From: a virus | Virus record (IMG/VR): IMGVR_UViG_3300032236_001065 | Location: 17,524 to 81,523 of that record | Direction: 5' to 3' (one strand) | DNA: 64,000 nucleotides | In this document: piece by piece, positions 36,199 to 44,087 of the stretch | Position numbering within the stretch: position 1 is the first letter of the stretch | Layout: every line of letters starts with the position of its first letter | Translations under genes and position numbers: made by a program | Notes under the pieces: model-generated | What the model was told of the DNA's origin: nothing | The model's input: only the letters and a program-made list of their open reading frames with translations | Database searches by the model: none

Positions 36199-36373
36199 TG
36201 ATACTAACCTAGATGAGTTTCAAATCTGGTTTCAAAATGGTGTAGAGCGTGGATGGATTTCAGATGTTTTCTGTGCAACCCACGATGGAGTACCATCTAT
36301 TTCTGAGGAAGAAGAAAAGGAATGGGAAGAAGGCGGAGACCCATGCCAGTTCTGCGTTAGGATTCTTGAATGA
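36191..36373 (+). CDS. Small acidic conserved protein
   Basis: 60 residues from ATG 36191 (GTG 36170 is an alternative). Highly acidic, with NLDEFQIWFQNGVERGWISDVFCATHDG and a stretch SEEEEKEWEEGGDPCQFC. I recognise this as a short protein frequent in actinophage genomes with no known function. It overlaps the following ATG by 4 nt. Confidence 0.6.
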   Translation: MIDDTNLDEFQIWFQNGVERGWISDVFCATHDGVPSISEEEEKEWEEGGDPCQFCVRILE

Positions 36374-36696
36374 CAGAAAAGCCAGTTATTGAATTAATCA
36401 GCGAACTTACAGAGTTCAATGATATGAAGCAATTCATGAGTGACCCAGATCTTGACTATGCTCTTGATTTGATTATTAAGCTTATTGCAAAGCCAGATGT
36501 TCCATCATCAAAGGCTCCCGATCTTATTGTAAAGATGCAGGCTTTGTCTGCTAAGTTTGCTATGATGTCACGCTATTACACCACCTTTGAAAAAGGCGGG
36601 GAGAACAGCAAGAAGAAGAACGTGTATTACACAGCTGAAGAAGCAATCAATAGATTAGTAGATGCTCTAAAGTATTCTGCAAAGTATGGAGCATAA
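36370..36696 (+). CDS. Hypothetical helical protein
   Basis: 108 residues. Predominantly helical: IELISELTEFNDMKQFMSDPDLD, KAPDLIVKMQALSAKFAMMSRYY, AEEAINRLVDALKYSAKYG. Two charged helices around a short loop suggest a small dimerising or adaptor protein in the recombination block. No motif is recognised. Confidence 0.55.
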   Translation: MTEKPVIELISELTEFNDMKQFMSDPDLDYALDLIIKLIAKPDVPSSKAPDLIVKMQALSAKFAMMSRYYTTFEKGGENSKKKNVYYTAEEAINRLVDALKYSAKYGA

Positions 36697-36812
36697 TGAA
36701 TTTTTTAAGAAGACTTTTCCATAAGCATGTTTCAACAGATATAGCATGCCCTTTTACTGGAAAGACATACATAATGTGCTCTGAATGTGGTAAAAGGATT
36801 GGTGTCAGATAA
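36696..36812 (+). CDS. Tiny zinc-finger-like protein
   Basis: 38 residues. The sequence carries CPFTGKTYIMCSEC, a C-x9-C-x2-C arrangement with an earlier His, and ends in KRIGVR. Start and stop overlap both neighbours (TAATG at each end), so it is likely real despite its size. A nucleic-acid-binding knuckle is possible. Confidence 0.5.
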   Translation: MNFLRRLFHKHVSTDIACPFTGKTYIMCSECGKRIGVR

Positions 36813-37597
36813 TGGGAAGAGATTTAATAGCTAATTTAAAGTTTCAAAAGGTATCAGACCCAGAAGGCTTTGATCCAATTAAATTTGCAGAAATGTATGA
36901 GGAGGCAGTATTAAGTGGAAAAAGACCAAACGAATTCACGCAGAAGAAAACTTTTAGCCCTAGCACTGTTGGTTATGGTAATGGTAACTGCCCTAGATAT
37001 TGGTTCATTGCTTTTACTGGTGCTGAGTTTGAAAATGAAACTGATGCTATGGGTGTCGTTAACATGGATAATGGTACGTATGTTCATGATCGCATTCAGA
37101 AAGTCATGGCTAAAACTCCAGTATTCAAGGCAAATGAAACAGAAGTTACCCATGATGATCCTCCAATTAGAGGATTTGCAGACACTTTTATTGAATGGAA
37201 CGGAAAAGAAGTAGTAGGCGAAATCAAGTCTGCCAAAGAAGAAATATTTGCAATCAGACAAGCTGAGATGCAAGGGCTTCCATACCATAAAGTTCAGCTA
37301 TTAACTTATATGAAAATACGTGGAGCAAAGCAAGGTTTCTTTTTCTATGAAAATAAAAATGATAATTCATTTTTAATTATTCCAATTAACATGGATGAAA
37401 AGAATGCCAAGCTTGTTGACGGTGTATGGGACTGGATGCGTAAAGTATACGGTGCATATGAGGATGGAACTTTGCCAGAAAGAACATTTACCAAATCAAC
37501 ATGGGCATGTAAGGGTTGTCCAGTTAAGAAGGTATGTTGGGCTGAGAAGAAAGATCTCGGTGAGGTTTACATAGAACCGTTGGTGCTTGAAAAATGA
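36812..37597 (+). CDS. Cas4-like PD-(D/E)XK exonuclease with Fe-S cysteines
   Basis: 261 residues. Cysteine of the cluster in NCPRYW (about residue 60) and three more in ACKGCPVKKVCW (about 229-240), the 1+3 layout of Cas4/AddB-type iron-sulphur nucleases. Nuclease core: HD-x-DPPIRGFADTF and EVVGEIKSAKEE (the E-x-K motif), then YHKVQLLTYMKIRG with Gln-Y motif IV. It probably resects DNA ends for recombination. No CRISPR or cas genes lie nearby. Neighbours are recA and a RuvC-like resolvase. Confidence 0.85.
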   Translation: MGRDLIANLKFQKVSDPEGFDPIKFAEMYEEAVLSGKRPNEFTQKKTFSPSTVGYGNGNCPRYWFIAFTGAEFENETDAMGVVNMDNGTYVHDRIQKVMAKTPVFKANETEVTHDDPPIRGFADTFIEWNGKEVVGEIKSAKEEIFAIRQAEMQGLPYHKVQLLTYMKIRGAKQGFFFYENKNDNSFLIIPINMDEKNAKLVDGVWDWMRKVYGAYEDGTLPERTFTKSTWACKGCPVKKVCWAEKKDLGEVYIEPLVLEK

Positions 37598-37881
37598 AAT
37601 GTGCCTATGATGAATGTAAAAAAGAATTTACTCCTAAAACACACAATCAGAAATATTGCTCTGATGAATGTTGCCGAATAGCAACTAATCAAAAATTAAA
37701 AGAAGCTTACTATGAGAAGAAGGCAAGACTTGCGGGCAAGCAAAGGATTTGTAAAACTAAAGGCTGCAATGTAATTTTGAGTAGATATAATGAATCAAGC
37801 ATATGTGATAAGTGTGTCAGCTCTTCTAAAGAAAATGATAGAAAAGCCCTAATAGAAATGATAGAAAATGTCATTGGCTAA
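37594..37881 (+). CDS. Zinc-finger protein
   Basis: 95 residues. Cysteine motifs: CAYDECKKEFTPKTHNQKYCSDEC (residues about 3-26) and CKTKGC, then CDKC (about 53-73). This is a double zinc-knuckle protein. The first motif resembles a common short treble-clef found in phage and DNA-binding proteins. It overlaps the RuvC-like gene by 14 nt. Confidence 0.65.
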   Translation: MKCAYDECKKEFTPKTHNQKYCSDECCRIATNQKLKEAYYEKKARLAGKQRICKTKGCNVILSRYNESSICDKCVSSSKENDRKALIEMIENVIG

Positions 37882-38425
37882 GCTTGTAAAGCCCAGAGGT
37901 ACTAAAGTGCTAGGCATAGATGCCAGCACTAATAGCCTTGCATTTTGCTTGATGAATGGAAAAGAGGCGGTTAAATGGGGAGAGATCACATTTGACGGGG
38001 CAGATGTATACGAAAGAATACTTGATGCCAAAAGAAAGATTAAATCATTTAAGAATCAGCTAGATACTGATTTTGTTGTTATAGAGGCTGCTATATCAGT
38101 TAAGTCAGTGCACACGGGAATGAAAATGGCATACGTATTTGGTGCTATAATGGGAGAGTTGCTTAGTAATAATGTTGAGGTAGTGGAGGTTCACCCCATA
38201 ACCTGGCAGTCATACCTTGGAAACAAGAATTATACTAAGGCAGAGAAAGAGGCGATTAAACTTGAATTCCCAGGAAAATCAGATAACTGGATTAAAGCAA
38301 AAATCAGAGAAAGAAGAAAACAAAGGACGATTGACTTTGTTAGAAATATGGGCGTTAAAACTGAGTCCGATAATGTCGCTGATGCGGCGGGAATAGCGTG
38401 GTATGCAGTAAATGAAATTATATGA
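37868..38425 (+). CDS. RuvC-like Holliday junction resolvase
   Basis: 185 residues. RNase H-fold acidic residues in order: LGIDASTNS (Asp, about residue 17), VVIEAAI (Glu, about 71), and DNVADAAGIAWYA (Asp pair, about 167-170), with HPITWQSYLG between. It should resolve recombination junctions or branched DNA before packaging. Neighbours (Cas4-like nuclease, recA) fit. Confidence 0.8.
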   Translation: MSLAKLVKPRGTKVLGIDASTNSLAFCLMNGKEAVKWGEITFDGADVYERILDAKRKIKSFKNQLDTDFVVIEAAISVKSVHTGMKMAYVFGAIMGELLSNNVEVVEVHPITWQSYLGNKNYTKAEKEAIKLEFPGKSDNWIKAKIRERRKQRTIDFVRNMGVKTESDNVADAAGIAWYAVNEII

Positions 38426-38573
38426 CTCTAAAGAGTGGTGCTATAAAAGATATGTAGTAGAAAAGAAAAAAATTGTTGATATGGCTATGGAAGCTAAATG
38501 CTCACATATGACAATTCAGCGATCACTAGAAAGATTTGGATTTATCAAGAAACCTAGAAAGTGGACTAAATAA
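38412..38573 (+). CDS. Small helix-turn-helix protein
   Basis: 53 residues, starting 14 nt inside the RuvC-like gene and ending one base into the next start. KEWCYKRYVVEKKKIVDMAMEAKCSHMTIQRSLERFGFIKK has a helix-turn-helix-like run (IVDMAMEAKCSHMTIQRSLE) of the kind used by small phage DNA-binding proteins. It is likely a transcription or recombination accessory; no closer assignment. Confidence 0.5.
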   Translation: MKLYDSKEWCYKRYVVEKKKIVDMAMEAKCSHMTIQRSLERFGFIKKPRKWTK

Positions 38574-38887
38574 TGGCAAAAAACTATGACGACCTATATT
38601 TGCATGCAGTAAATGCTCCATCTGGACATAGAATCCTTGACAAGTGTATGAATATAGCACAAATGCTTATTGATAAAAATATATCCTATGGCGACTCCGC
38701 CCTGTCTCCAAAAAGAATATTTTCAACTTCAGATAATGTAGAGCAGCTTAAAGTAAGAATTGATGATAAGTTAAATCGTATTGCAAATGCTCAAGGATAC
38801 CCAGGCGATAATGATATTGATGATATGATTGGTTATTTAATCTTACTTAAAATTGCTATTGACAAGAACCGACAAGATGGAGTATAA
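38573..38887 (+). CDS. Small helical conserved protein (possible nucleotide-modification-associated family)
   Basis: 104 residues. The segment ISYGDSALSPKRIFST, VRIDDKLNRIANAQGY, DDMIGYLILLKIAI resembles the Nmad1 (DUF1599-like) proteins found near phage nucleotide-modification and replication genes. The similarity is only by pattern. Its last part contains the -35 box of the next promoter. Confidence 0.5.
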   Translation: MAKNYDDLYLHAVNAPSGHRILDKCMNIAQMLIDKNISYGDSALSPKRIFSTSDNVEQLKVRIDDKLNRIANAQGYPGDNDIDDMIGYLILLKIAIDKNRQDGV

Positions 38888-38888
38888 T
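38859..38888 (+). promoter_or_regulatory. Leaderless promoter TTGACA-N18-TATAAT
   Basis: TTGACA (38859-38864) lies inside the coding sequence. The spacer is 18 bp and TATAAT (38883-38888) ends 5 nt before the ATG at 38894. No ribosome site lies between them. Confidence 0.75.
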
Positions 38889-38893
38889 TAAGT

Positions 38894-39073
38894 ATGCCAA
38901 CATATCCATATGCTTGTGTAAATTGCGATACAAGTGAAGAAGTGACTAGAAAATTTAATGACCCAGAAGTAATTCCGCCATGCCCAACTTGTGGGTATAA
39001 AATGGCAAGAGTATATACCCCCGCAGGAATCCAATTTAAGGGTTCTGGTTTTTACAAAACAGATAATGGATAA
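38894..39073 (+). CDS. FmdB-family zinc-ribbon protein
   Basis: 59 residues. The four-cysteine zinc ribbon (CVNC at about 8-11, CPTC at about 30-33) and C-terminal VYTPAGIQFKGSGFYKTD match the FmdB/CxxC small regulatory family. It appears to be translated from a leaderless transcript. It precedes the glycan cassette. Its role in the phage is unknown; family members are often near membrane or modification genes. Confidence 0.75.
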   Translation: MPTYPYACVNCDTSEEVTRKFNDPEVIPPCPTCGYKMARVYTPAGIQFKGSGFYKTDNG

Positions 39074-39074
39074 A

Positions 39075-39809
39075 ATGGAAAATCAAGAAGATTTTGAAAA
39101 ACATGAAAGAATATTTTATTTAAAAAAACAATTAGAAATTTTTGAAGCAGCTGATGTAGAATATTCCAGGTTCGGCAGCACAAATGATGGTGGATACATT
39201 CTTGTAAATGATCTGGTTAATGATGATTATTTGCTTTCAATGGGTGTTGAAGGAAACGTAGACTTTGAAAAAGATTTATCTAAAATAATTTCAGGTATGG
39301 ACTTGTACGATTTTTCTGTTTCAGATTTACCTGAACCAATAAATAATTCAATTTTTTTTCAAGAAAAAATTGGTTTAAAGGAAAATGGCGATACAGACTT
39401 GTCAGCCTGCCTAGAAAGAATTAGTTTGACTACAGACTTAATTTGGAAGATGGATATAGAGGGCGGGGAGTTAGATATTTTGCCTTATGTTACAGAAGAT
39501 CAACTAAATAGGTTTAGACAAATAGTCATTGAATTCCATGATATGGATAGACTTGAATCAGACATGGAATATTATAATAAGGTTTTATCTTCGCTTATTA
39601 GTATAAGGAGAACACATACGCCAGTTCTTGTTCATCCTAATAACAATATACATTTAATAGTAATAGGAAATTCTCCAGTACCGCCAGTTTTTGAAGTATT
39701 GTATTTAAGAAATTCAAGCTATTCTTTTAAAAACAAAATAGATCCGTTTAAAAATTTGATTGCTAGAAATAATTTAATTAAGCCAGAGATAGGATTGACA
39801 TTTCCATGA
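39075..39809 (+). CDS. FkbM-like methyltransferase
   Basis: 244 residues from ATG 39075 (ATG 39066 is an alternative). SAM-dependent fold with SRFGSTNDGGYILVND (the R-x-G..DGGY pattern, about residue 28-43), SMGVEGNVDFEKDL (about 54-67), and KMDIEGGELDILPY (about 124-137), characteristic of FkbM/Methyltransf_21-type sugar methyltransferases. It is followed by a glycosyltransferase and a sugar-phosphate isomerase-like cupin. The three form a low-GC cassette that probably makes or decorates a glycan. The real substrate is unknown. Confidence 0.7.
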   Translation: MENQEDFEKHERIFYLKKQLEIFEAADVEYSRFGSTNDGGYILVNDLVNDDYLLSMGVEGNVDFEKDLSKIISGMDLYDFSVSDLPEPINNSIFFQEKIGLKENGDTDLSACLERISLTTDLIWKMDIEGGELDILPYVTEDQLNRFRQIVIEFHDMDRLESDMEYYNKVLSSLISIRRTHTPVLVHPNNNIHLIVIGNSPVPPVFEVLYLRNSSYSFKNKIDPFKNLIARNNLIKPEIGLTFP

Positions 39810-40567
39810 AAAAGAAAATACTCATTTATTGTCTTTTCAGAGACTCGTCATATTATATAAAATTTCATTATAAAATGATGAAGCAAATTGTTGAAACTTT
39901 TCCAGAAATAGAATTTTATTATTCAGCATATGAAAATGATTCAATTGATAGTACGCCAGAGTTACTTCAGAATTTGAACTGGTCATTTTTTAAAGATTAT
40001 TCAATAGTTACTGAAAAACTAGATACAAAAAAGTATGGTCCAGTAATGGCAGAAGACAGGGTAAAAAATCTTTCCATAGCAAGAAACAAAGCTGTTGAAG
40101 CAAAAGATTTTTATAAAGATGTTGATTATATAATGATGTTTGAATCAGACATTGTTTTTGATATTTCAACTGTAAAAAAGATTATTAATTTTGATATAGT
40201 TGAGCCAGAGTTTGATATAGTTTCTGGCTTTACTTCTTTCATGAGAGATCCAATATTAATATATGATACTTGGGCTACCCGAACGACCAATAGATACGAC
40301 AATGATTTGCATCCAATTGATTTAAAACCAGATTGGCAGAATACCTATTACGACACTTACTATACAACATCAAATGGAATTTGTTTGATGAAGGCCGAGC
40401 CATTTAAAAAAGGTGTGCGATACGATTATATAAATAAAAGTTATGGAAAATTTGACTGTGAAACAGCAGTACTATGCAAAAACTTTAGGGATCATAATTA
40501 CAACAATATTTATATAATTCATAAAGCTCTTATATATCATGGAGTGGCACTAAATGATTCCGATTAA
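39806..40567 (+). CDS. Glycosyltransferase
   Basis: 253 residues. Opens with KILIYCLFRDSSYYIKFHYKMMKQIVETFPEIEFYY, has the acidic pocket DRVKNLSIARNKAVEA and MMFESDIVFDISTV (ESD, the likely metal-binding site), and a C-terminal segment with YGKFDCETAVLC. The pattern resembles CMT1-like or other GT-A nucleotide-sugar transferases. It overlaps its neighbours by 4 nt and 14 nt. It may transfer sugar to virion proteins, DNA or host surface glycans. Confidence 0.65.
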   Translation: MKKKILIYCLFRDSSYYIKFHYKMMKQIVETFPEIEFYYSAYENDSIDSTPELLQNLNWSFFKDYSIVTEKLDTKKYGPVMAEDRVKNLSIARNKAVEAKDFYKDVDYIMMFESDIVFDISTVKKIINFDIVEPEFDIVSGFTSFMRDPILIYDTWATRTTNRYDNDLHPIDLKPDWQNTYYDTYYTTSNGICLMKAEPFKKGVRYDYINKSYGKFDCETAVLCKNFRDHNYNNIYIIHKALIYHGVALNDSD

Positions 40568-40895
40568 AGAAAACAGACCGTGGGGATTTTACAGATCCCT
40601 GGAAGAGTCAGAGAACTATAAGGTTAAATATATTTGGGTAGACTCTGGTCATAAACTATCTTATCAAACCCACAAATATAGAAGTGAACATTGGTTCATT
40701 GTCTCTGGTGTAGCATTGGTTACTATAAATGATGAGCAAAATGTAATGTATGGCGGGGACAGTGTGGATATTCCAGTTGGCACACCACATAGAATAGAAG
40801 CTTTAAATACACCAGTAGAGTTTATAGAGGTCCAGTCTGGCACATATTTTGGTGAAGATGACATAGTTAGAATAGAGGATGCATATGGCAGATAA
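40554..40895 (+). CDS. Phosphomannose-isomerase-type cupin
   Basis: 113 residues. Nearly a full type-II PMI cupin (the C-terminal domain of ManC-like bifunctional enzymes): ENRPWGFYRSLEESENYKVKYIWVDSGHKLSYQTHKYRSEHW, then VGTPHRIEAL and QSGTYFGEDDIVRIEDAYGR. The metal ligands His, Gln, Glu and His are present. It would interconvert fructose-6-phosphate and mannose-6-phosphate to feed the adjacent glycosyltransferase. It overlaps the terminase small subunit gene by 11 nt. Confidence 0.8.
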   Translation: MIPIKENRPWGFYRSLEESENYKVKYIWVDSGHKLSYQTHKYRSEHWFIVSGVALVTINDEQNVMYGGDSVDIPVGTPHRIEALNTPVEFIEVQSGTYFGEDDIVRIEDAYGR

Positions 40896-41415
40896 TGAGA
40901 TTGAATTAGCTGGTCAATTTGATCAAATGAATAAGGTTATTGAAGAGTTGCTAAAAGGTAATTCTCCAGCACAGATAGCCCGCTCTTTAGACCTTACCCG
41001 TGTTCAAGTAGAAAACTATATTGATGCATGGAAGGGCTTTGTCCATGACAATAAAGCTATACGTGAACGTGCAAAAGAAGCTTTAGCGGGAGCGGATGAG
41101 CATTACAATATGCTTATCAAAGAAGCTTGGGTTACATTAAACCAAGCAGATGCACAGGATGCACCTAATATTAAAGCACAAGTAATTAAGCTTATTGCTG
41201 ACATTGAAGCAAAGCGTATTGATATGTTAAACAAGGCGGGAGTTCTAGAAGATACTTCTATGGCTGACCAGATCCTAGAATCAGAAAGAAAACAAGATAT
41301 TCTTGTTGGTATTCTTAGAGATGTAACTTCATCTTGTGAACATTGCAAGTGGGAAGTATCAAGAAGATTGTCAGAAGTAACTGGACAAGTAGAGGCAGTT
41401 GTTATAAGTGACTGA
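40885..41415 (+). CDS. Terminase small subunit-like DNA-binding protein
   Basis: 176 residues from ATG 40885, six nt after GAGG. The segment GNSPAQIARSLDLTRVQVENYIDAWKGFV is a clear helix-turn-helix (about residues 26-54). The rest is helical, with CEHCKWEVSRRLSEVT near the C-terminus. It directly precedes and overlaps the terminase large subunit by 8 nt, the usual place for the DNA-recognition subunit. Confidence 0.75.
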   Translation: MADNEIELAGQFDQMNKVIEELLKGNSPAQIARSLDLTRVQVENYIDAWKGFVHDNKAIRERAKEALAGADEHYNMLIKEAWVTLNQADAQDAPNIKAQVIKLIADIEAKRIDMLNKAGVLEDTSMADQILESERKQDILVGILRDVTSSCEHCKWEVSRRLSEVTGQVEAVVISD

Positions 41416-43249
41416 TTTTAATGTATTCCTTGATGCACTTGAGGGAGATGAGTTTTCTGAAAAACCTGCATCTCTTGAGGAGTTTGTAACAAGCAAGGAT
41501 TACCTTGGTTTGCCACCATTGTCGCAATACCAGTATCAAATGATTAGGGCTTCAACACAAATTTATAAGCGTGAAACTTTGCGTAAACTTTATGGCGAAG
41601 AAGAAGGCGAAAAGATTTGGAAGCAAACTTGTTCTGAAGTTATTTTACAGCTAGGTAAAGGTTCTGGAAAAGACTATACATCTACTATTGCTTGTGCCTA
41701 CATGGTACATTTGCTTTTATGCCTAACTGATCCAGCAAGATATTATGGAAAGCCACCAGGCGATGCTATTGATATTATCAATATTGCTATTAACGCTATT
41801 CAAGCCAACCGAGTATTCTTTAAAGGATTTACACAGCGTATTGAAAAGTCACCCTGGTTTCAAGGAAAGTATATTGCTAAAGCAAATATGGTTGAATTTG
41901 ATAAAGCTGTAACAGTTCACTCAGGCCACTCTGAACGTGAAGCATGGGAAGGTTATAACGTTCTTGTAGTTATCCTTGATGAAATTTCAGGCTTTGAATT
42001 GGAATCAACTTCTGGCCATGAACAAGCGAAGACTGCATCATCAATTTATAAGATGTACCGTGCATCTGTAAACTCTCGTTTTCCAGATTTTGGTAAAGTA
42101 ATTCTACTTTCATTTCCACGTTTTAAGAACGATTATATCCAACAAAAGTATAACGAGGCGGTGGCTGAGAAGGAAGTAGTTCTTAGACATCATAAGTTTA
42201 AGGTAGACCCAGATCTTCCAGATGGCACAGAAGGTAATGAATTTGAAATGGAATGGGAAGAAGATCACATTATTTCATACAAAGTGCCTAGAATGTATGC
42301 TTTAAAAAGACCAACATGGGAAATTAATCCTACCAGAACTATTGATGATTTTACTATTGACTTTTATACAGACCCTACAGATGCTCTTTCTCGCTTTGCA
42401 TGTATGCCTCCAGATGCCACAGATGCGTTCTTTAAAAACCGTGCGGTTATTGAAAAAGCATTTAGTAATCCAAATTTAAATGTAGATTCTTATGGAAGAT
42501 TTGATGATTCATTCAAGCCTAAAGATAACATTAAATATTTTATGCATGTTGACTTAGCCCAAAAGCATGACCACTGTGCCGTAGCTTTAGCACATGTTGA
42601 CGGCTGGGTGACAATGAAAATTGGTGACAAATATAAAGAAGCAGCACCCAGAGTTGTAGTGGATGCCGTAAGATATTGGACTCCAACAGCATCAAAGTCA
42701 GTTGATTTTACAGAAGTTAAAGATTATATTACAAGCGTCAGAGATCGTGGTTTTAATCTTAAAATGGTTACATTTGACCGATGGAACTCTCACGACATGA
42801 TGCAACAATTAAATGTTCACGGGATTAAAACTGAAGTCTTATCAGTTGCAAAGAAACATTATGAGGATATGTCTCTAACTTTAACTGAAGAAAGATTGCA
42901 TGGACCAAAAATCCAATTGCTTATAGATGAATTGCTACAACTTCGTATTGTTAAAGATAAAGTTGATCACCCTAGAAAAGGTTCTAAAGACCTTTCAGAT
43001 GCTGTTTGTGGTTCAATATATAATGCTATTGCAATGACCCCACCAGATTCAGATAAAGAAGTTGAAATCTATTCTTATTCTGGTGTATTTGCAGATGAAT
43101 TAGCAAAACTTAAAGAAGAGTCAGATGCCAGATTAAAGACTGTTATTAAAATGCCTGAAAAACCTGATATGCCATCAAATTTGCGGGATTTCATGGGGCT
43201 TGATGAAGATGAAGACAATATCCCTATTGACAGCTTTAGAATACTATAG
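41408..43249 (+). CDS. Terminase large subunit
   Basis: 613 residues, GTG start. ATPase: Walker A QLGKGSGKDYT (about residues 81-91), Walker B VVILDEISG (about 188-196), and a coupling motif region around 240. Nuclease: YFMHVDLAQKHDHCAVA (Asp about 382) and KDLSDAVCGSIYNA (Asp about 530). It packages the genome through the portal, which is not visible in this window. The terminase lies next to tRNAs and structural genes near 44-49 kb, not near the capsid genes at 0.8-3.4 kb. Confidence 0.95.
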   Translation: MTDFNVFLDALEGDEFSEKPASLEEFVTSKDYLGLPPLSQYQYQMIRASTQIYKRETLRKLYGEEEGEKIWKQTCSEVILQLGKGSGKDYTSTIACAYMVHLLLCLTDPARYYGKPPGDAIDIINIAINAIQANRVFFKGFTQRIEKSPWFQGKYIAKANMVEFDKAVTVHSGHSEREAWEGYNVLVVILDEISGFELESTSGHEQAKTASSIYKMYRASVNSRFPDFGKVILLSFPRFKNDYIQQKYNEAVAEKEVVLRHHKFKVDPDLPDGTEGNEFEMEWEEDHIISYKVPRMYALKRPTWEINPTRTIDDFTIDFYTDPTDALSRFACMPPDATDAFFKNRAVIEKAFSNPNLNVDSYGRFDDSFKPKDNIKYFMHVDLAQKHDHCAVALAHVDGWVTMKIGDKYKEAAPRVVVDAVRYWTPTASKSVDFTEVKDYITSVRDRGFNLKMVTFDRWNSHDMMQQLNVHGIKTEVLSVAKKHYEDMSLTLTEERLHGPKIQLLIDELLQLRIVKDKVDHPRKGSKDLSDAVCGSIYNAIAMTPPDSDKEVEIYSYSGVFADELAKLKEESDARLKTVIKMPEKPDMPSNLRDFMGLDEDEDNIPIDSFRIL

Positions 43250-43255
43250 TAGAAT
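43227..43255 (+). promoter_or_regulatory. Promoter inside the terminase end
   Basis: TTGACA (43227-43232), a 17-bp spacer and TAGAAT (43250-43255). It should drive the gene at 43286 and perhaps the tRNAs. Confidence 0.55.
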
Positions 43256-43285
43256 ACACCTACAACAACAAACAAAGGATAATAA

Positions 43286-43561
43286 ATGTTAGCGAATGGA
43301 ACGATTAAAACAATTGAAGACGATGAAGATATCTATATTAGTTTAACTTCACTTTGTGAATATTTTACACAATCATCAGTAAATATGAAGAAAGAAATTG
43401 AAGGTGTAGAAACACGTAATAAGAGATATGCATTGGGATTATATGATATGATGCATACTATTGCACAAGAAATTGTAGAGTTGGGCAAGTTTGAAGCACA
43501 GCGTAGAATGATTGATACTCCTCAAGATATTCTTGATATCGCTGAAAAGTTTAAGAAGTAA
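43286..43561 (+). CDS. Small hypothetical helical protein
   Basis: 91 residues, ATG behind AAAGGATAAT. The sequence DDEDIYISLTSLCEYFTQSS, then YALGLYDMMHTIAQEIVELGKF is helical with a Met-rich core. It lies between terminase and tRNA-Asn. Function unknown. Confidence 0.55.
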   Translation: MLANGTIKTIEDDEDIYISLTSLCEYFTQSSVNMKKEIEGVETRNKRYALGLYDMMHTIAQEIVELGKFEAQRRMIDTPQDILDIAEKFKK

Positions 43562-43571
43562 ATTTTAAAAT

Positions 43572-43645
43572 TGGTCTGTAGCTCAATTGGCAGTAGCGTC
43601 CGACTGTTAATCGGAAGGTTGTAGGATCGTGCCCTACCAGACCAG
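43572..43645 (+). tRNA. tRNA-Asn (GTT)
   Basis: Full cloverleaf: a 7-bp acceptor stem (43572-43578 with 43638-43644), D arm (43581-43597), anticodon stem TCCGA/TCGGA around loop CTGTTAA (anticodon GTT at 43606-43608), T stem GTAGG/CCTAC and discriminator G. CCA is not encoded. Confidence 0.9.
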
Positions 43646-43673
43646 CAAATTATTAACCAACTAATAGAGAGAG

Positions 43674-43679
43674 TATAAT
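43674..43679 (+). promoter_or_regulatory. -10 TATAAT just before a start
   Basis: TATAAT at 43674-43679. The expected transcription start is near 43686-43687, which makes the ATG at 43687 the likely leaderless start. Confidence 0.5.
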
Positions 43680-43686
43680 TATGAAT

Positions 43687-43929
43687 ATGATGGCAGAAAA
43701 GACAGAGGAAGTAATTGATGATAAAGAGTTTGTACTTGGTCCTAGCAATCGCTGTGATTCTTGTTCTGCTGAGGCGTTAGTTTGGGTTAAAGGTGTTGCG
43801 GGAGAATTAATGTTTTGCGGACACCATTATTCAAAAAATGAAAATGCTCTGAAAGAATTTGCGTTTGAGATCATTGATGAAAGAGAAAAGTTAATACAGA
43901 ATAAATTAATTGGTGAAGCACACGCCTAA
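43687..43929 (+). CDS. DUF7455-like small zinc protein
   Basis: 80 residues from ATG 43687 (ATG 43681 precedes the expected transcription start and 43690 is another option). RCDSCSAEALVWVKGVAGELMFCGHH matches a small actinobacterial family with a four-ligand metal site (CDSC, then C and HH). The C-terminal half is a charged helix (AFEIIDEREKLIQ). It lies between tRNA-Asn and tRNA-Met. The family has no established function, but its presence supports an actinobacterial host. Confidence 0.7.
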   Translation: MMAEKTEEVIDDKEFVLGPSNRCDSCSAEALVWVKGVAGELMFCGHHYSKNENALKEFAFEIIDEREKLIQNKLIGEAHA

Positions 43930-43936
43930 TCAATAA

Positions 43937-44010
43937 GGAGCAATAGCTCAGTTGGTTAGAGCCCCCGACTCATAATCGGGTCGTCGTAGGTTCAAGTCCT
44001 ACTTGCTCCA
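43937..44010 (+). tRNA. tRNA-Met or tRNA-Ile2 (CAT)
   Basis: Cloverleaf of 74 nt: acceptor GGAGCAA/TTGCTCC, D stem GCTC/GAGC, anticodon stem CCCGA/TCGGG with anticodon CAT (43971-43973), T loop TTCAAGT. The T arm and CGA-TCG anticodon stem resemble tRNA-Ile2, so lysidine modification is possible. Methionine elongator is the alternative. Confidence 0.85.
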
Positions 44011-44014
44011 CTAA

Positions 44015-44086
44015 TTCCCGTTCGTCCAATTGGCAGGACAATGGCCTTTGAAGCCATGAATCGTGGTCCGAATCCACGGCGGGAAG
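44015..44086 (+). tRNA. tRNA-Gln (TTG)
   Basis: 72 nt: acceptor TTCCCGT/GCGGGAA (the weak T-A first pair typical of tRNA-Gln), D stem GTCC/GGAC, anticodon stem ATGGC/GCCAT with TTG at 44048-44050, T stem CGTGG/CCACG. It reads CAA. Confidence 0.9.
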
Positions 44087-44087
44087 C

